40,701 nucleotides of DNA from a virus. The stretch lies in IMG/VR virus record IMGVR_UViG_3300035665_000088, positions 1-40,701 of that record; one strand, given 5' to 3'. Each line of letters starts with the position of its first letter. Within the stretch, counting starts at the first letter, position 1. Below, piece by piece: positions 1 to 7,892 of the stretch. Both the position numbers and the translations under genes were made by a program. The notes beneath the pieces were generated by a model. The model saw only the letters and a list, made by a program, of their open reading frames with translations, searched no databases and was not told where the DNA came from.

Positions 1-77
1 AAGTGCTGCTGCTGCTGTCGCAGCATCCTTTAATGCTAAGGGAGATTTGCTAGTAGGTACAGCCAATGATGCCTTTA
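1..77 (+). repeat. Left copy of the near-terminal repeat
   Basis: Positions 1-77 align with 40625-40701, identical for the first 31 bases and then with about ten differences, in the same reading frame. It codes the end of the Ala-rich shaft and the AKGDLLVGT module. It is not an exact terminal repeat. Confidence 0.75.
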
Positions 78-607
78 GCCCACTAACAGTTTCAACAACT
101 AATGGTTATATCTTGGCAGTTAACTCTGCTACTGCTACAGGACTTGAATGGCAGGCAGCACCTGCTGGATATACCGCACCAACTATCGGTACCACAGTCA
201 TTACCTCTGGTACTACAGTATCTACAATTACAGCAGTCACTCTCAGTAATGCAACCTTGTCAGGAACCTTGACTGCAGGTGCTACTTCTGGAACTAACGG
301 ACAGTATCTAAAAACTACAGGTACTGGTGTAGAATGGGGAACTGTTCAGGCTGGTAGCCAAGTAAAGATTAATGGCGGTGCTGCATCTACTTATGACTAC
401 ATTGACTTTGTTGGTATGGGTACTGACACTGCTACAACTGGTACAGTCAAGGTATCGCCAATCATAGTAACTGATGCTGACCCTGGAAAGAAAATATTTG
501 TCGGAACAACTACACCTACCTCACCTACAACTGGTGATGTATGGATTGATGAATCTGGTGAAACCGACCCTGACTTAAGAACAATGACACTAATGGGAGC
601 ATACTAA
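2..607 (+). CDS. Tail fibre protein, 3' part (5' end outside window)
   Basis: The frame is open from base 2, so the gene enters from the left and any internal start such as the TTG at 47 is not the true one. The protein is low complexity and rich in Thr, Ala and Gly, as in trimeric tail-fibre shafts. It carries the fibre module AKGDLLVGT, then about 20 residues later TNGYILAVNSATATGLEW, and a second half-module NGQYLKTTGTGVEW. The C-terminus contains GDVWIDESGETDPDL, a small end module common in fibre proteins. The last 25 residues encoded at the right end of the window are in the same frame and nearly identical to the first 25 here, so this is probably the continuation of the gene that starts at 39426. 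It is followed after one base by the next fibre gene. Function is inferred from composition and modules. Confidence 0.75.
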   Translation, partial: SAAAAVAASFNAKGDLLVGTANDAFSPLTVSTTNGYILAVNSATATGLEWQAAPAGYTAPTIGTTVITSGTTVSTITAVTLSNATLSGTLTAGATSGTNGQYLKTTGTGVEWGTVQAGSQVKINGGAASTYDYIDFVGMGTDTATTGTVKVSPIIVTDADPGKKIFVGTTTPTSPTTGDVWIDESGETDPDLRTMTLMGAY

Positions 608-608
608 T

Positions 609-1529
609 ATGGCAGTTAAAAGATATGATGGGTCTGCGTGGCAGACCGTTGCTGGCTTAGGCGCTCAAGGCGCAGCAGCAACATCATCTACTATTGCAAC
701 TTGGGTCAAGACTGCATCAGGTGGTGAAACATCTCTCTCTGGTAATGATGACAATAGCCAGTCACTTTCCTACACAGTAGGACAGGAACTTGTATTCATC
801 AACGGTACGCTACTTAAGCGTGGCTCTGACTACACTGCTACTAACGGCACCAGCATTACAGGGCTTACTGCCCTTGCTGCCAATGATGTGGCTACAGTCT
901 GGACAGTCAACGCCTTCAGCGTAACTGGCGCTATTGCTAACACAATCGTAGATGCTAAGGGTGACTTACTAGTAGGAACTGCTGCTGATACTCCTGGTCG
1001 CTTGGCTGTGGGTACTAACGGACAGTATCTTAAGGCTGACTCCACAACTGGCACAGGACTTGCTTGGGCTACTCTGCCTTCTAGTGGAAAAGTATTACAG
1101 GTAGTAACCGCAACAACCACAACCAATGTTTCTACTAACACAACTACTTGGACAGATACGGGTTTAACTGCAAGTATTACGCCTAGTTCAACCAGCAGTA
1201 AAGTTTTAGTATTAACAAATCAGAATTATCAAATTCGTCGTAGCACTAATAAAGTAGAAGGCGGATATAGATTACGCAGAGATACCACTACTATAGCAGG
1301 TGACCCCGATGCAAGCGCCCCAGATACTTTGGCATTTGAAATAACAGGGGCTTCATTTATTTATGTTTCCGAAGTTTACAATTTTAATAATTTAGACAGC
1401 CCAGCCACTACTTCATCTGTGACCTATAAAACCCAAAGCGCACTACAAACAACAGCAAATAGCGCGGCTTTTGACAATCAAGTATTAGGGCAAGTTTCAA
1501 CAATTATTTTAATGGAAATAGGTGCATAG
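609..1529 (+). CDS. Tail fibre / receptor-binding protein
   Basis: A 306-residue protein starting MAVKRYDGSAW, a typical opening for short tail-fibre proteins. An early Ala/Gly/Thr-rich part leads to one copy of the AKGDLLVGTAADTPGRLAVG module at about residues 115-145, followed by NGQYLKADSTTGTGLAW. From about residue 165 the DNA becomes visibly more AT-rich, and the protein changes to a beta-rich head (TWTDTGLTASITPSSTSSKV onward) that probably contacts the receptor. The change in base composition suggests that the distal domain has been exchanged by recombination. The stop overlaps the start of the next small gene. Fibre identity is well supported by composition and position; the receptor is unknown. 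Confidence 0.75.
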   Translation: MAVKRYDGSAWQTVAGLGAQGAAATSSTIATWVKTASGGETSLSGNDDNSQSLSYTVGQELVFINGTLLKRGSDYTATNGTSITGLTALAANDVATVWTVNAFSVTGAIANTIVDAKGDLLVGTAADTPGRLAVGTNGQYLKADSTTGTGLAWATLPSSGKVLQVVTATTTTNVSTNTTTWTDTGLTASITPSSTSSKVLVLTNQNYQIRRSTNKVEGGYRLRRDTTTIAGDPDASAPDTLAFEITGASFIYVSEVYNFNNLDSPATTSSVTYKTQSALQTTANSAAFDNQVLGQVSTIILMEIGA

Positions 1530-1792
1530 TGAAACAAAATTATTTAACTCAGGCTATCTATAAACTTTGTCCAACAGCAGAATTTAGTTTTACAGACAAT
1601 GATTATTCAACAATTAAATGGGATGTTCTTGAAGGCGCTGCACCTACTCAAGCAGAGATAGATGCAACTATTGAGCAAATTAAAATTGATGAGGCACAGG
1701 CTGAAGCAACTAAAGCAACACAGAGACAAGCCTTGCTTGACCGCCTTGGCATCACCGAAGCCGAAGCCAAACTATTACTCGGAGGTAACTAA
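1529..1792 (+). CDS. Small fibre-partner protein (possible tail-fibre assembly chaperone)
   Basis: An 87-residue protein starting with GTG that overlaps the upstream fibre stop. The N-terminal half (LTQAIYKLCPTAEFSFTDND) resembles small XkdW-like or fibre-chaperone proteins that follow fibre genes in many phages. The C-terminal half is an acidic helix ending LLDRLGITEAEAKLLLGG. That ending recurs in the products at 2481-2696 (LLERLGITEEEAKLLLS) and, in degenerate form, at 4670-4894. Each of the three follows a receptor-binding-like gene, which suggests fibre plus partner pairs. The chaperone role is inferred from position and size. The alternative is a small structural accessory. Confidence 0.6.
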   Translation: MKQNYLTQAIYKLCPTAEFSFTDNDYSTIKWDVLEGAAPTQAEIDATIEQIKIDEAQAEATKATQRQALLDRLGITEAEAKLLLGGN

Positions 1793-2481
1793 TGACAAAG
1801 GCTCGTTCTAATGCTACGGCTCCCAATGCTAAGGGAACCCTAGTTGTAGGTAATGGCACAGATGCCTCTACCACTCTAGCCGTTGCCTCTACTGCTGGCT
1901 ATGTCCTGACAACCGACAGTGCTGAAGCAACTGGTTTGAAGTGGGCTGCACCTGCTGGCGGTTTTACTTTAATTCAAGACCAACAAGCAAGTGCATCTTC
2001 TGCAATTAATTTTACTTCAATTCCAGGAACTTACAAGCATTTATTGTTAACTTGGGAAGGTCTTCGCTCAACTACCGATAGTAGTACCGCTTATGATGTC
2101 CGATTTAATGCAGATTCTTCTGCAATTTATTATAGTCGTGGAATATCTTATATTGGAACAACAGGTACGGTTCAAGCAGCAAGCAATACAAGCGCAGGTT
2201 TTGGTAAATTGATTGGTCAAGGATTTCAAGGTACTGGTGTAAATGAACAAAGCAGAGGTTATCTTTGGATTTATGACTATGCAAGCACAACAAGATTTAA
2301 AGTGTGTGTTGGTTCATCTTCGTTTATGGACCAAGGATTAGGTGAAACTAATTTGCCAATGGTTTTAACTAATTACGCTTCAACTTCTGCTATTACTTCA
2401 GTAGATATTACAAGAATTGCAGGAAGCGGAAACTTAACAAATGCCACAAGCACATCAATTAGATTATATGGAGTATCCTAA
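1792..2481 (+). CDS. Receptor-binding-like tail protein, paralogue 1
   Basis: A 229-residue protein. Residues 1-60 are a variant of the fibre module (AKGTLVVGNGTDASTTLAV, then ATGLKWAAP). The rest is a beta-rich head with the signature INFTSIPGTYKHLLL, RFNADSS and, near the end, TSAITSVDITRI and RLYGVS. The same head signatures appear in the proteins at 3032, 3625 and 4126, so these four are paralogues. The head-coding part is more AT-rich than the module part, which fits domain exchange. It overlaps both neighbours by one base. Assignment to the tail tip is from fibre-module fusion and context. Confidence 0.7.
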   Translation: MTKARSNATAPNAKGTLVVGNGTDASTTLAVASTAGYVLTTDSAEATGLKWAAPAGGFTLIQDQQASASSAINFTSIPGTYKHLLLTWEGLRSTTDSSTAYDVRFNADSSAIYYSRGISYIGTTGTVQAASNTSAGFGKLIGQGFQGTGVNEQSRGYLWIYDYASTTRFKVCVGSSSFMDQGLGETNLPMVLTNYASTSAITSVDITRIAGSGNLTNATSTSIRLYGVS

Positions 2482-2696
2482 TGTTAGAAACTGAAGGCAA
2501 AAAACTTACTGTAAATTGCGAAACAGGCGAAATCATATATGATGTTTATTCTGCTGAAGAAATTGCAGAGCAGTTAGCAAGGGGCGAAGAAATTAAGGCT
2601 CTAAAAAAAAGTGTTGAGCAAGCGGCATTAAGTAAAGCAGCGTTGCTTGAACGCTTAGGAATTACAGAAGAAGAAGCAAAACTCCTCCTATCATAG
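2481..2696 (+). CDS. Small fibre-partner protein
   Basis: A 71-residue acidic helical protein. The N-terminus (KLTVNCETGEIIYDVYSAEE) resembles the start of the protein at 4670 (KLVVDCSTGVTTEVELTAEE), and the C-terminus LLERLGITEEEAKLLLS matches the end of the protein at 1529. It therefore links the two other small partners and shows that all three belong to one family. It sits directly after a receptor-binding-like gene with a one-base overlap. Role unknown; assembly chaperone or tip accessory are both possible. Confidence 0.6.
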   Translation: MLETEGKKLTVNCETGEIIYDVYSAEEIAEQLARGEEIKALKKSVEQAALSKAALLERLGITEEEAKLLLS

Positions 2697-2714
2697 AAAG
2701 GTATGTAGTAACTA

Positions 2715-3029
2715 ATGGCTACAACATCTAAGGTACTGGCTCGCACAGCAGCAGCCACTACATCAGCAACCCTATACACCCAACCAAATACCTCAACCAT
2801 TACGGTTGTCACAAATGTATTAGTAACTAACACCACTGGCAGCACGGCAAACTTTACCCTTGCTTTTGCTGGTACAACCTCAGCCTCATCAGTATCTGTT
2901 GGTGCCTATGACACTACAGTCATTGACTTAAAGCAGGTAATCCCAGCCACTAACCCAGCAGCAACCATTACTGGCTCTGCCTCTACTACTGGTGTTAACT
3001 TCCACATCAGCGGAGTGGAGATTGCCTAA
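2715..3029 (+). CDS. Small virion structural protein
   Basis: A 104-residue Thr/Ala/Ser-rich protein with predicted beta strands (TSATLYTQPNTSTITVVTNV, then NFTLAFAGTTS) and no charged helices. Proteins of this size and composition are frequent next to fibre genes of aquatic phages and usually form a compact beta sandwich. No catalytic motif is seen. It is followed after two bases by a receptor-binding-like paralogue. The structural role is inferred from composition and place. Confidence 0.6.
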   Translation: MATTSKVLARTAAATTSATLYTQPNTSTITVVTNVLVTNTTGSTANFTLAFAGTTSASSVSVGAYDTTVIDLKQVIPATNPAATITGSASTTGVNFHISGVEIA

Positions 3030-3031
3030 CA

Positions 3032-3622
3032 ATGGGAGTCTATAAATTATCTGCTAACTCTGTAAAGAATGGCAGAACTATCTATGGGAGTATGCTTGCA
3101 GGTAATACTGCTTTCTTGCCTACTGATTTTGAGTCTATTGCTACTGTAACTGTTGGCAGCGGTGGCAGTTCTAGCATTGAATTTACTTCCATTCCTGCTA
3201 CTTACACGCATTTACAAGTTAGATTTATTACGCGATTTGGTAGCGTTGCAGTTTTCAAGACCACTTTTAATTCCGATAATGGAACAAATTATGCTTGGCA
3301 CGAAATACAAGGCAACGGAAGTTCGGTAACAGCTAATGCGGGTTCATCCGCTGCTTTTATGTATGGCGCTTATTCAAACGGATTTTCGGCAACCGCCGAC
3401 ACATTCGGTGCTGGAGTTATAGATGTTTTAGATTATGCAAATGCCAATAAATATAAGACCTTGCGTATGCTATCGGGTTACGACGCTAATGGTTCGGGTG
3501 GATTGCAACTCAACAGCGGTTTATGGCAAAGCACTTCCGCCATCACCAGCATAAAAATTGCACCAAATACTTCAACATTTCAACAATACTCCCACTTCGC
3601 CCTATACGGAATTAAGGCATAA
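3032..3622 (+). CDS. Receptor-binding-like tail protein, paralogue 2
   Basis: A 196-residue protein. After a short N-terminus (MGVYKLSANSVKNGRTIYGS) it has the head fold shared with its neighbours: TVTVGSGGSSSIEFTSIPAT, YTHLQVRF, FNSDNGTNYAWHEI, and the ending WQSTSAITSIKIAP then HFALYGIKA. The TVTVGSGG...IEFTSIP segment is almost identical to that in paralogue 4 (4126), while the middle differs, as expected for a variable recognition surface. No fibre-module repeat is present, so it may dock on another fibre. Function is inferred. Confidence 0.65.
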   Translation: MGVYKLSANSVKNGRTIYGSMLAGNTAFLPTDFESIATVTVGSGGSSSIEFTSIPATYTHLQVRFITRFGSVAVFKTTFNSDNGTNYAWHEIQGNGSSVTANAGSSAAFMYGAYSNGFSATADTFGAGVIDVLDYANANKYKTLRMLSGYDANGSGGLQLNSGLWQSTSAITSIKIAPNTSTFQQYSHFALYGIKA

Positions 3623-3624
3623 CT

Positions 3625-4116
3625 ATGGCAATTACATATGAACCGATTGCAACAACAACTCTTACTACATCTGCTTCTAGTGTTACCTTTTCTAGCATTG
3701 GAAGTGGATATACAGACTTAGTTCTAGTCATCAATGCTGCTGCTTCAACTTTAGCAAATACTGGATTGAGGTTTAATTCTGACTCAGGGTCAAATTATTC
3801 TTCAACAATTCTTGCTGGAGATGGTAGTGCTGCTGGTTCTTTTAGATATAGCAACGCTACTTATGGGCAGATAAACTATTATGGATATTTAGAAACAACA
3901 CGAATAGTAAATCAAGTAGTTCATATTATGAACTATTCAAACTCAACTACTTATAAAAGTTATTTAGGCAGAGCAAATAATAGTAGCAATGGAACAGATG
4001 CTACTGTTGGTATATGGCGTAACACTAATGCAATTACTTCTGTAAGTTTTGTTCTAAATACTGGTACTATTTCTTCAGGCTCAACTTTTTCACTATACGG
4101 CATTGCCGCTGCATAA
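3625..4116 (+). CDS. Receptor-binding-like tail protein, paralogue 3
   Basis: A 163-residue protein and the shortest of the four paralogues. The conserved frame is recognisable: YEPIATTTLTTSASSVTFSS, YTDLVLVI, LRFNSDSGSNYSSTI, then WRNTNAITSVSFVLNTG and FSLYGIAAA. It lacks the GSGG loop of paralogues 2 and 4. It starts with ATG two bases after the previous stop and is followed by a good ribosome site (AAGGAG) for the next gene. Tail-tip role is inferred from paralogy. Confidence 0.65.
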   Translation: MAITYEPIATTTLTTSASSVTFSSIGSGYTDLVLVINAAASTLANTGLRFNSDSGSNYSSTILAGDGSAAGSFRYSNATYGQINYYGYLETTRIVNQVVHIMNYSNSTTYKSYLGRANNSSNGTDATVGIWRNTNAITSVSFVLNTGTISSGSTFSLYGIAAA

Positions 4117-4125
4117 GGAGATATT

Positions 4126-4659
4126 ATGGCAACTTATAAAAAGATATCAACTGTAACAGTAGGTAGTGGCGGCGCAAGTACTATTGAGTTTACCTCTATT
4201 CCGCAAACCTATACTGATTTAGTAATAAGAATTTCGGGAAGAACGGATGAATCAGGTCAGGGTCGTTCTTATTTCAGATGGAGATTTAATTCATCTGCTT
4301 CTGGGTACTCTTATCGTTGGACTTATGGATACGATGGTAATGTTGTTAATTCTGTTCTAGATGGTCCTATAAGTACGGGTTTAGTAGCATTAATGAATGG
4401 AGCAAGTTCAACTTCTAATACATTTGGTAATACTGAATTTTACATTCCTAATTATACTGGTTCACAAAATAAATCATTATCTGTTGATGGTGTAACAGAA
4501 AATAACACATCTTCTACTTATATGCTTTCATTAAGTTCATCTATTTGGGCTGACACTTCTGCAATTACTAGTATAACTTTATATGCAGTGAATGTAGGGT
4601 CAGCAAATAAATTTGTTGAACATACAACAGCAACTTTATACGGAATCAAAAACTCATAA
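4126..4659 (+). CDS. Receptor-binding-like tail protein, paralogue 4
   Basis: A 177-residue protein with a strong ribosome site (AAGGAGATATT) before the ATG. It begins MATYKKISTVTVGSGGASTI and carries the shared head elements IEFTSIPQTYTDLVIRI, RWRFNSSASGYSYRW, WADTSAITSITLYAV and TATLYGIKNS. The first 40 residues are closest to paralogue 2, whereas the centre is not. This is the last member of the tandem set and is followed by a small partner gene. Function is inferred as for the other copies. Confidence 0.65.
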   Translation: MATYKKISTVTVGSGGASTIEFTSIPQTYTDLVIRISGRTDESGQGRSYFRWRFNSSASGYSYRWTYGYDGNVVNSVLDGPISTGLVALMNGASSTSNTFGNTEFYIPNYTGSQNKSLSVDGVTENNTSSTYMLSLSSSIWADTSAITSITLYAVNVGSANKFVEHTTATLYGIKNS

Positions 4660-4669
4660 GGAGAAAACA

Positions 4670-4894
4670 ATGCCAACAAAACTCGTAGTAGATTGCTCAA
4701 CAGGAGTCACCACTGAGGTGGAACTTACTGCTGAAGAAATCGCACAGGCAGAAGCAGATGCAGCAGCCTTCGCTGTAGCAGAAGCAGAACGCATCGCAGC
4801 AGAGGAAGCAAAGGCAGCAGCCAAGGCTGCAGCCGAAGCCAAACTTGCAGCACTCGGTCTAACCGCAGAAGAAATCGCAGCACTAGGCAAGTAA
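4670..4894 (+). CDS. Small Ala/Glu-rich fibre-partner protein
   Basis: A 74-residue protein with ribosome site AAGGAGAA ahead of ATG 4670. The N-terminus KLVVDCSTGVTTEVELTAEE matches that of the protein at 2481. The centre is a long Ala/Glu/Lys helix, and the C-terminus AKLAALGLTAEEIAALGK is a degenerate form of the RLGIT-EEAKLLL ending of the other partners. It is the third member of the small family that follows receptor-binding-like genes. The helix suggests oligomerisation. Role unknown. Confidence 0.6.
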   Translation: MPTKLVVDCSTGVTTEVELTAEEIAQAEADAAAFAVAEAERIAAEEAKAAAKAAAEAKLAALGLTAEEIAALGK

Positions 4895-4910
4895 AGAAAG
4901 CAAGGGGACA

Positions 4911-5684
4911 ATGATTCAAAAGAATGAAACTGTAGCAATCGGCTGGTGTGACAATGGCACAACTGACGGCAAGTTTACCGAAGGGTTGCTAGCCGTAACC
5001 CTGGCTGCGCCAGCCAATGGCATGAAGATAGACAAAACTGTACGCGTATCTGGTAATCAAATTAGCAGACAACGTCAACGGTTACTTGACCATTGGTATG
5101 ACAACAACATGTCTGATTGGCTTCTCTGGGTTGATTCAGACATAGTGCTGACCATAGACGCTTTGTACCTATTGTGGCACGCAGCGGATGCTGAGACGGC
5201 ACCTGCTGTAAGCGGCGTCTACTTTATCTCCAAAGAACCTGAGGGAACCACGATGCGTCCGTTCCCTTGTGTGTTTATGGACTTGGGTGAGAATAAGATT
5301 CAGTATCTACATCCGCTTCCAGAGATGGAACTAGTTGACTGTGACTTGGCTGGTTTTGGACTCTTCTTGATGCACCGCAGTGTGGTTGAAAAGATGAGAG
5401 AGAAACTACCAACTAAGTCGTTCTTTGCTGAACAACACGGCAGTGGTGCAGATGATGAATTCGTGGGTGAAGATATTATCTTCTTCCGCAAGATGAAACA
5501 GGCTGGCATACAACTAAAAGCACATACTGGTGCCTTGGTCAAACACATGAAGAGATTTAGTCTTGACTTTGGGTACTATGCGCTGTACTGGTCAATGGAA
5601 CATTTGAAAGAAAAAGCAAGAGAAGAACAGACTGGAAAAACAAGTGGTGGACTTTATCTTCCCAATCAGAAGAAGCGTAGATGA
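4911..5684 (+). CDS. Glycosyltransferase, GT-A fold (GT2-like)
   Basis: A 257-residue protein. Residues 68-80 (SDWLLWVDSDIVL) hold the DxD-type metal and sugar-nucleotide motif WVDSD. Residues 186-194 (GEDIIFFRK) match the ED acceptor-side motif of GT-A enzymes, and the following helix plus HTGALVKH is typical of this group. It should transfer a sugar from a nucleotide sugar in the cytoplasm. It lies between receptor-binding-like genes and the nozzle-like gene, so its target may be a virion protein, although host envelope sugars or modified DNA are alternatives. Ribosome site AAGGGG precedes the ATG. The fold is well supported; donor and acceptor are unknown. Confidence 0.75.
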   Translation: MIQKNETVAIGWCDNGTTDGKFTEGLLAVTLAAPANGMKIDKTVRVSGNQISRQRQRLLDHWYDNNMSDWLLWVDSDIVLTIDALYLLWHAADAETAPAVSGVYFISKEPEGTTMRPFPCVFMDLGENKIQYLHPLPEMELVDCDLAGFGLFLMHRSVVEKMREKLPTKSFFAEQHGSGADDEFVGEDIIFFRKMKQAGIQLKAHTGALVKHMKRFSLDFGYYALYWSMEHLKEKAREEQTGKTSGGLYLPNQKKRR

Positions 5685-5731
5685 CCATATTGACGTTATT
5701 GAAGATATTGGATTCTTACTAAAGGAGAACA

Positions 5732-7687
5732 ATGGCAGGTCGTGATATTACCGAAGGTCGCTCTACGCGGTCTATTGCAGTTGACTTAGGTATCGTTTCA
5801 TCTTCAGCAGTTTGGGAAAACACAACCGTATCGTACGATACAGCCGTTGGCGGTCTGCCGTTCTTCTATGCTATCTCTGATAGCCGTCCTTATATCCGCC
5901 AGACAGCACCGTTCCGTAAGGAACAGTTTGATAATGGCAGTGAGCCAGGAGAACAATCTCTGACTGGATGGTGGCTGCGAAGCCAATCATCTTTCCATAA
6001 TGGTTCTGGAATCAAGTTCTATGACCCATCTGCTGGAGAAACTGTACTTTACAGATTCCATGACTCTAAGGGTGTCAATGTATGGACCAAGGGACAAGTA
6101 ACTCTTCTTAAGAACTGTACTCAAACCCATCAAACTACAGGCGACATTGACTCTAGTGGTGTTACCCAACAACACCTACGTGCTATTCAATGGTCTACCT
6201 ATGAAGGCGTTTTGCTACACGATGAATATGATGTAGACAAGATTGATAGCAACGGCAACGAAACTCACTTTATTGACTATAACTCTGGTACCGATTCTAA
6301 GGTATTTGCTATCTGCGACGATGGTGTTAATGCTTACTGGATTACTAATACAGCAACTAAGAAAACCGTATACAAGAAAGCCTTGACTGGAAACTCGTCT
6401 ACCTCCAATACTGCTATGTTTGATGAAATTGGAACTGTCTCCAATGCAGTTATGGAATACGTCAAGAATCGTATCGTTATGGCGGCTGACAACAAAGTGT
6501 ATGAGTTTGCTCCTACGGCAAGTTCTATGCCTACTGCAGTCTACACCAATCCATCTACTACACACGTTTATAGCAGCATCACATCTTCTGGTCCTGCCAT
6601 CTACCTTGCTGGTTACAATGGTATTCAATCTACGATTGAGAAGTACACTCTTAACACCTCTGGCGCTATGCCTAGCCTTGCATCGGCTATTACCGCAGCA
6701 GAGTTACCTACTGGAGAAATCTGCCACGCAATCCATTACTATCTCGGCTACATAATTATCGGAACCAACAAAGGTATCCGTGTTGCTGCCGTATCAGACC
6801 AAGATGGCTCTTTGAAGTATGGTCCGCTTATTGTAGAAACTAGCCAACCTGTATATGCTTTTGCTGCTCGCGATAAATTTATTTGGGCAACTACAAGTGT
6901 TGATGGAGAACCTGGTCTAACCCGTATTGACCTTGGTTCTGAAATCGAACCATTACGCTTTGCTTATGCCAATGATGTCTATTATGCTGGAGTATCTGGA
7001 AAGAAAACCACTGCTTGCTCTTTCATTGGTAATACCAACCGTATCGCATTTGCTACTAACCTAGGTTATACCTACCTCGAAGATGCCAGCACTCTGGTGA
7101 CTAACGGATACATTGAAACAGGAAACATTCGCTACAACACTCTAGAACCTAAGAACTTCCGCCGCATTATTGGTAGAGGTCAGTTTACTTATGGCTCTAT
7201 GACAGTTGCTACTGTGACAGAAGATGGTACAGAGTATGACCACATCTCATATGATTCGTCTATTCCGTCACAAGAAGTGTCTACAACCCAGCCTGAGAAT
7301 GCTCAAGAGTTTGTAGCCTACAAGTTTACCTTGTACCGTGATGGCACTACTTCCTCCCTTGGTCCTACTTTCAAGGGATACCAAGTCAAAGCCACTATCG
7401 CTACACCACGTCAGCGAGTATTGAAGTTTCCCGTGTTCTGTTACGATGTTGAAACCGATAGGTTCAATGTAGTCACAGGATATGAGGGTCGAGCGCTTGA
7501 CCGCCTTCGTGCATTGGAAAATGCTGAAGCCAATGGTGACGTGCTCCAATGGCAAGACCTTACCACCTCAACTGGTGAGGCTCGCCAGGTTACGATTGAA
7601 CAACTTTCATTTACCCGTCTGACTCCACCCGATAAAAGGTTTTCTGGCTTCGGTGGAATCATTGAAGTTACCTTAAGGACCGTATAA
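5732..7687 (+). CDS. Large tail protein, possibly tail nozzle / minor tail protein
   Basis: A 651-residue protein starting MAGRDITEGRSTRSIAVDLG after ribosome site AAAGGAG. Repeated segments of about 50-60 residues with WTKGQVTLL, YEGVLLHDEYD, KVYEFAPTA and YYLGYIIIGTNKGIR look like blades of a beta-propeller. A beta-rich C-terminal part follows, with helical FNVVTGYEGRALDRLRALEN near the end. Podovirus nozzle proteins and some minor tail proteins have this combination, and the size fits. It is the last structural gene before lysis. No enzymatic motif is visible. The exact tail position is inferred. Confidence 0.6.
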   Translation: MAGRDITEGRSTRSIAVDLGIVSSSAVWENTTVSYDTAVGGLPFFYAISDSRPYIRQTAPFRKEQFDNGSEPGEQSLTGWWLRSQSSFHNGSGIKFYDPSAGETVLYRFHDSKGVNVWTKGQVTLLKNCTQTHQTTGDIDSSGVTQQHLRAIQWSTYEGVLLHDEYDVDKIDSNGNETHFIDYNSGTDSKVFAICDDGVNAYWITNTATKKTVYKKALTGNSSTSNTAMFDEIGTVSNAVMEYVKNRIVMAADNKVYEFAPTASSMPTAVYTNPSTTHVYSSITSSGPAIYLAGYNGIQSTIEKYTLNTSGAMPSLASAITAAELPTGEICHAIHYYLGYIIIGTNKGIRVAAVSDQDGSLKYGPLIVETSQPVYAFAARDKFIWATTSVDGEPGLTRIDLGSEIEPLRFAYANDVYYAGVSGKKTTACSFIGNTNRIAFATNLGYTYLEDASTLVTNGYIETGNIRYNTLEPKNFRRIIGRGQFTYGSMTVATVTEDGTEYDHISYDSSIPSQEVSTTQPENAQEFVAYKFTLYRDGTTSSLGPTFKGYQVKATIATPRQRVLKFPVFCYDVETDRFNVVTGYEGRALDRLRALENAEANGDVLQWQDLTTSTGEARQVTIEQLSFTRLTPPDKRFSGFGGIIEVTLRTV

Positions 7688-7688
7688 C

Positions 7689-7892
7689 ATGTCACCTGCT
7701 GATTGGGCTGGATTAGCCGTATCCGTCACCACTCTCGTCACGGCACTTGCTATGGGAGTGAAGCATTTAACTAAACATTATCTGTCAGAACTTAAGCCCA
7801 ATGGCGGGTCAAGTCTCAAAGACAAGGTGAATAACCTTGAAGAAAAAGTAGACCTACTCACCGATTTAGTCAAAGAAGTATTGAGGAAATGA
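7689..7892 (+). CDS. Small membrane protein with coiled coil, lysis-cassette member
   Basis: A 67-residue protein with one predicted membrane segment at about residues 6-24 (GLAVSVTTLVTALAMGVKH), then a charged linker and a Leu-rich coiled coil (KVNNLEEKVDLLTDLVKEVL). This layout matches small holin-like or DUF2746-like proteins beside actinophage endolysins. It is followed directly by the endolysin gene, and a second membrane protein gene follows the endolysin, giving a two-membrane-protein cassette. Holin, antiholin or spanin-like roles cannot be separated from sequence. Confidence 0.6.
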   Translation: MSPADWAGLAVSVTTLVTALAMGVKHLTKHYLSELKPNGGSSLKDKVNNLEEKVDLLTDLVKEVLRK

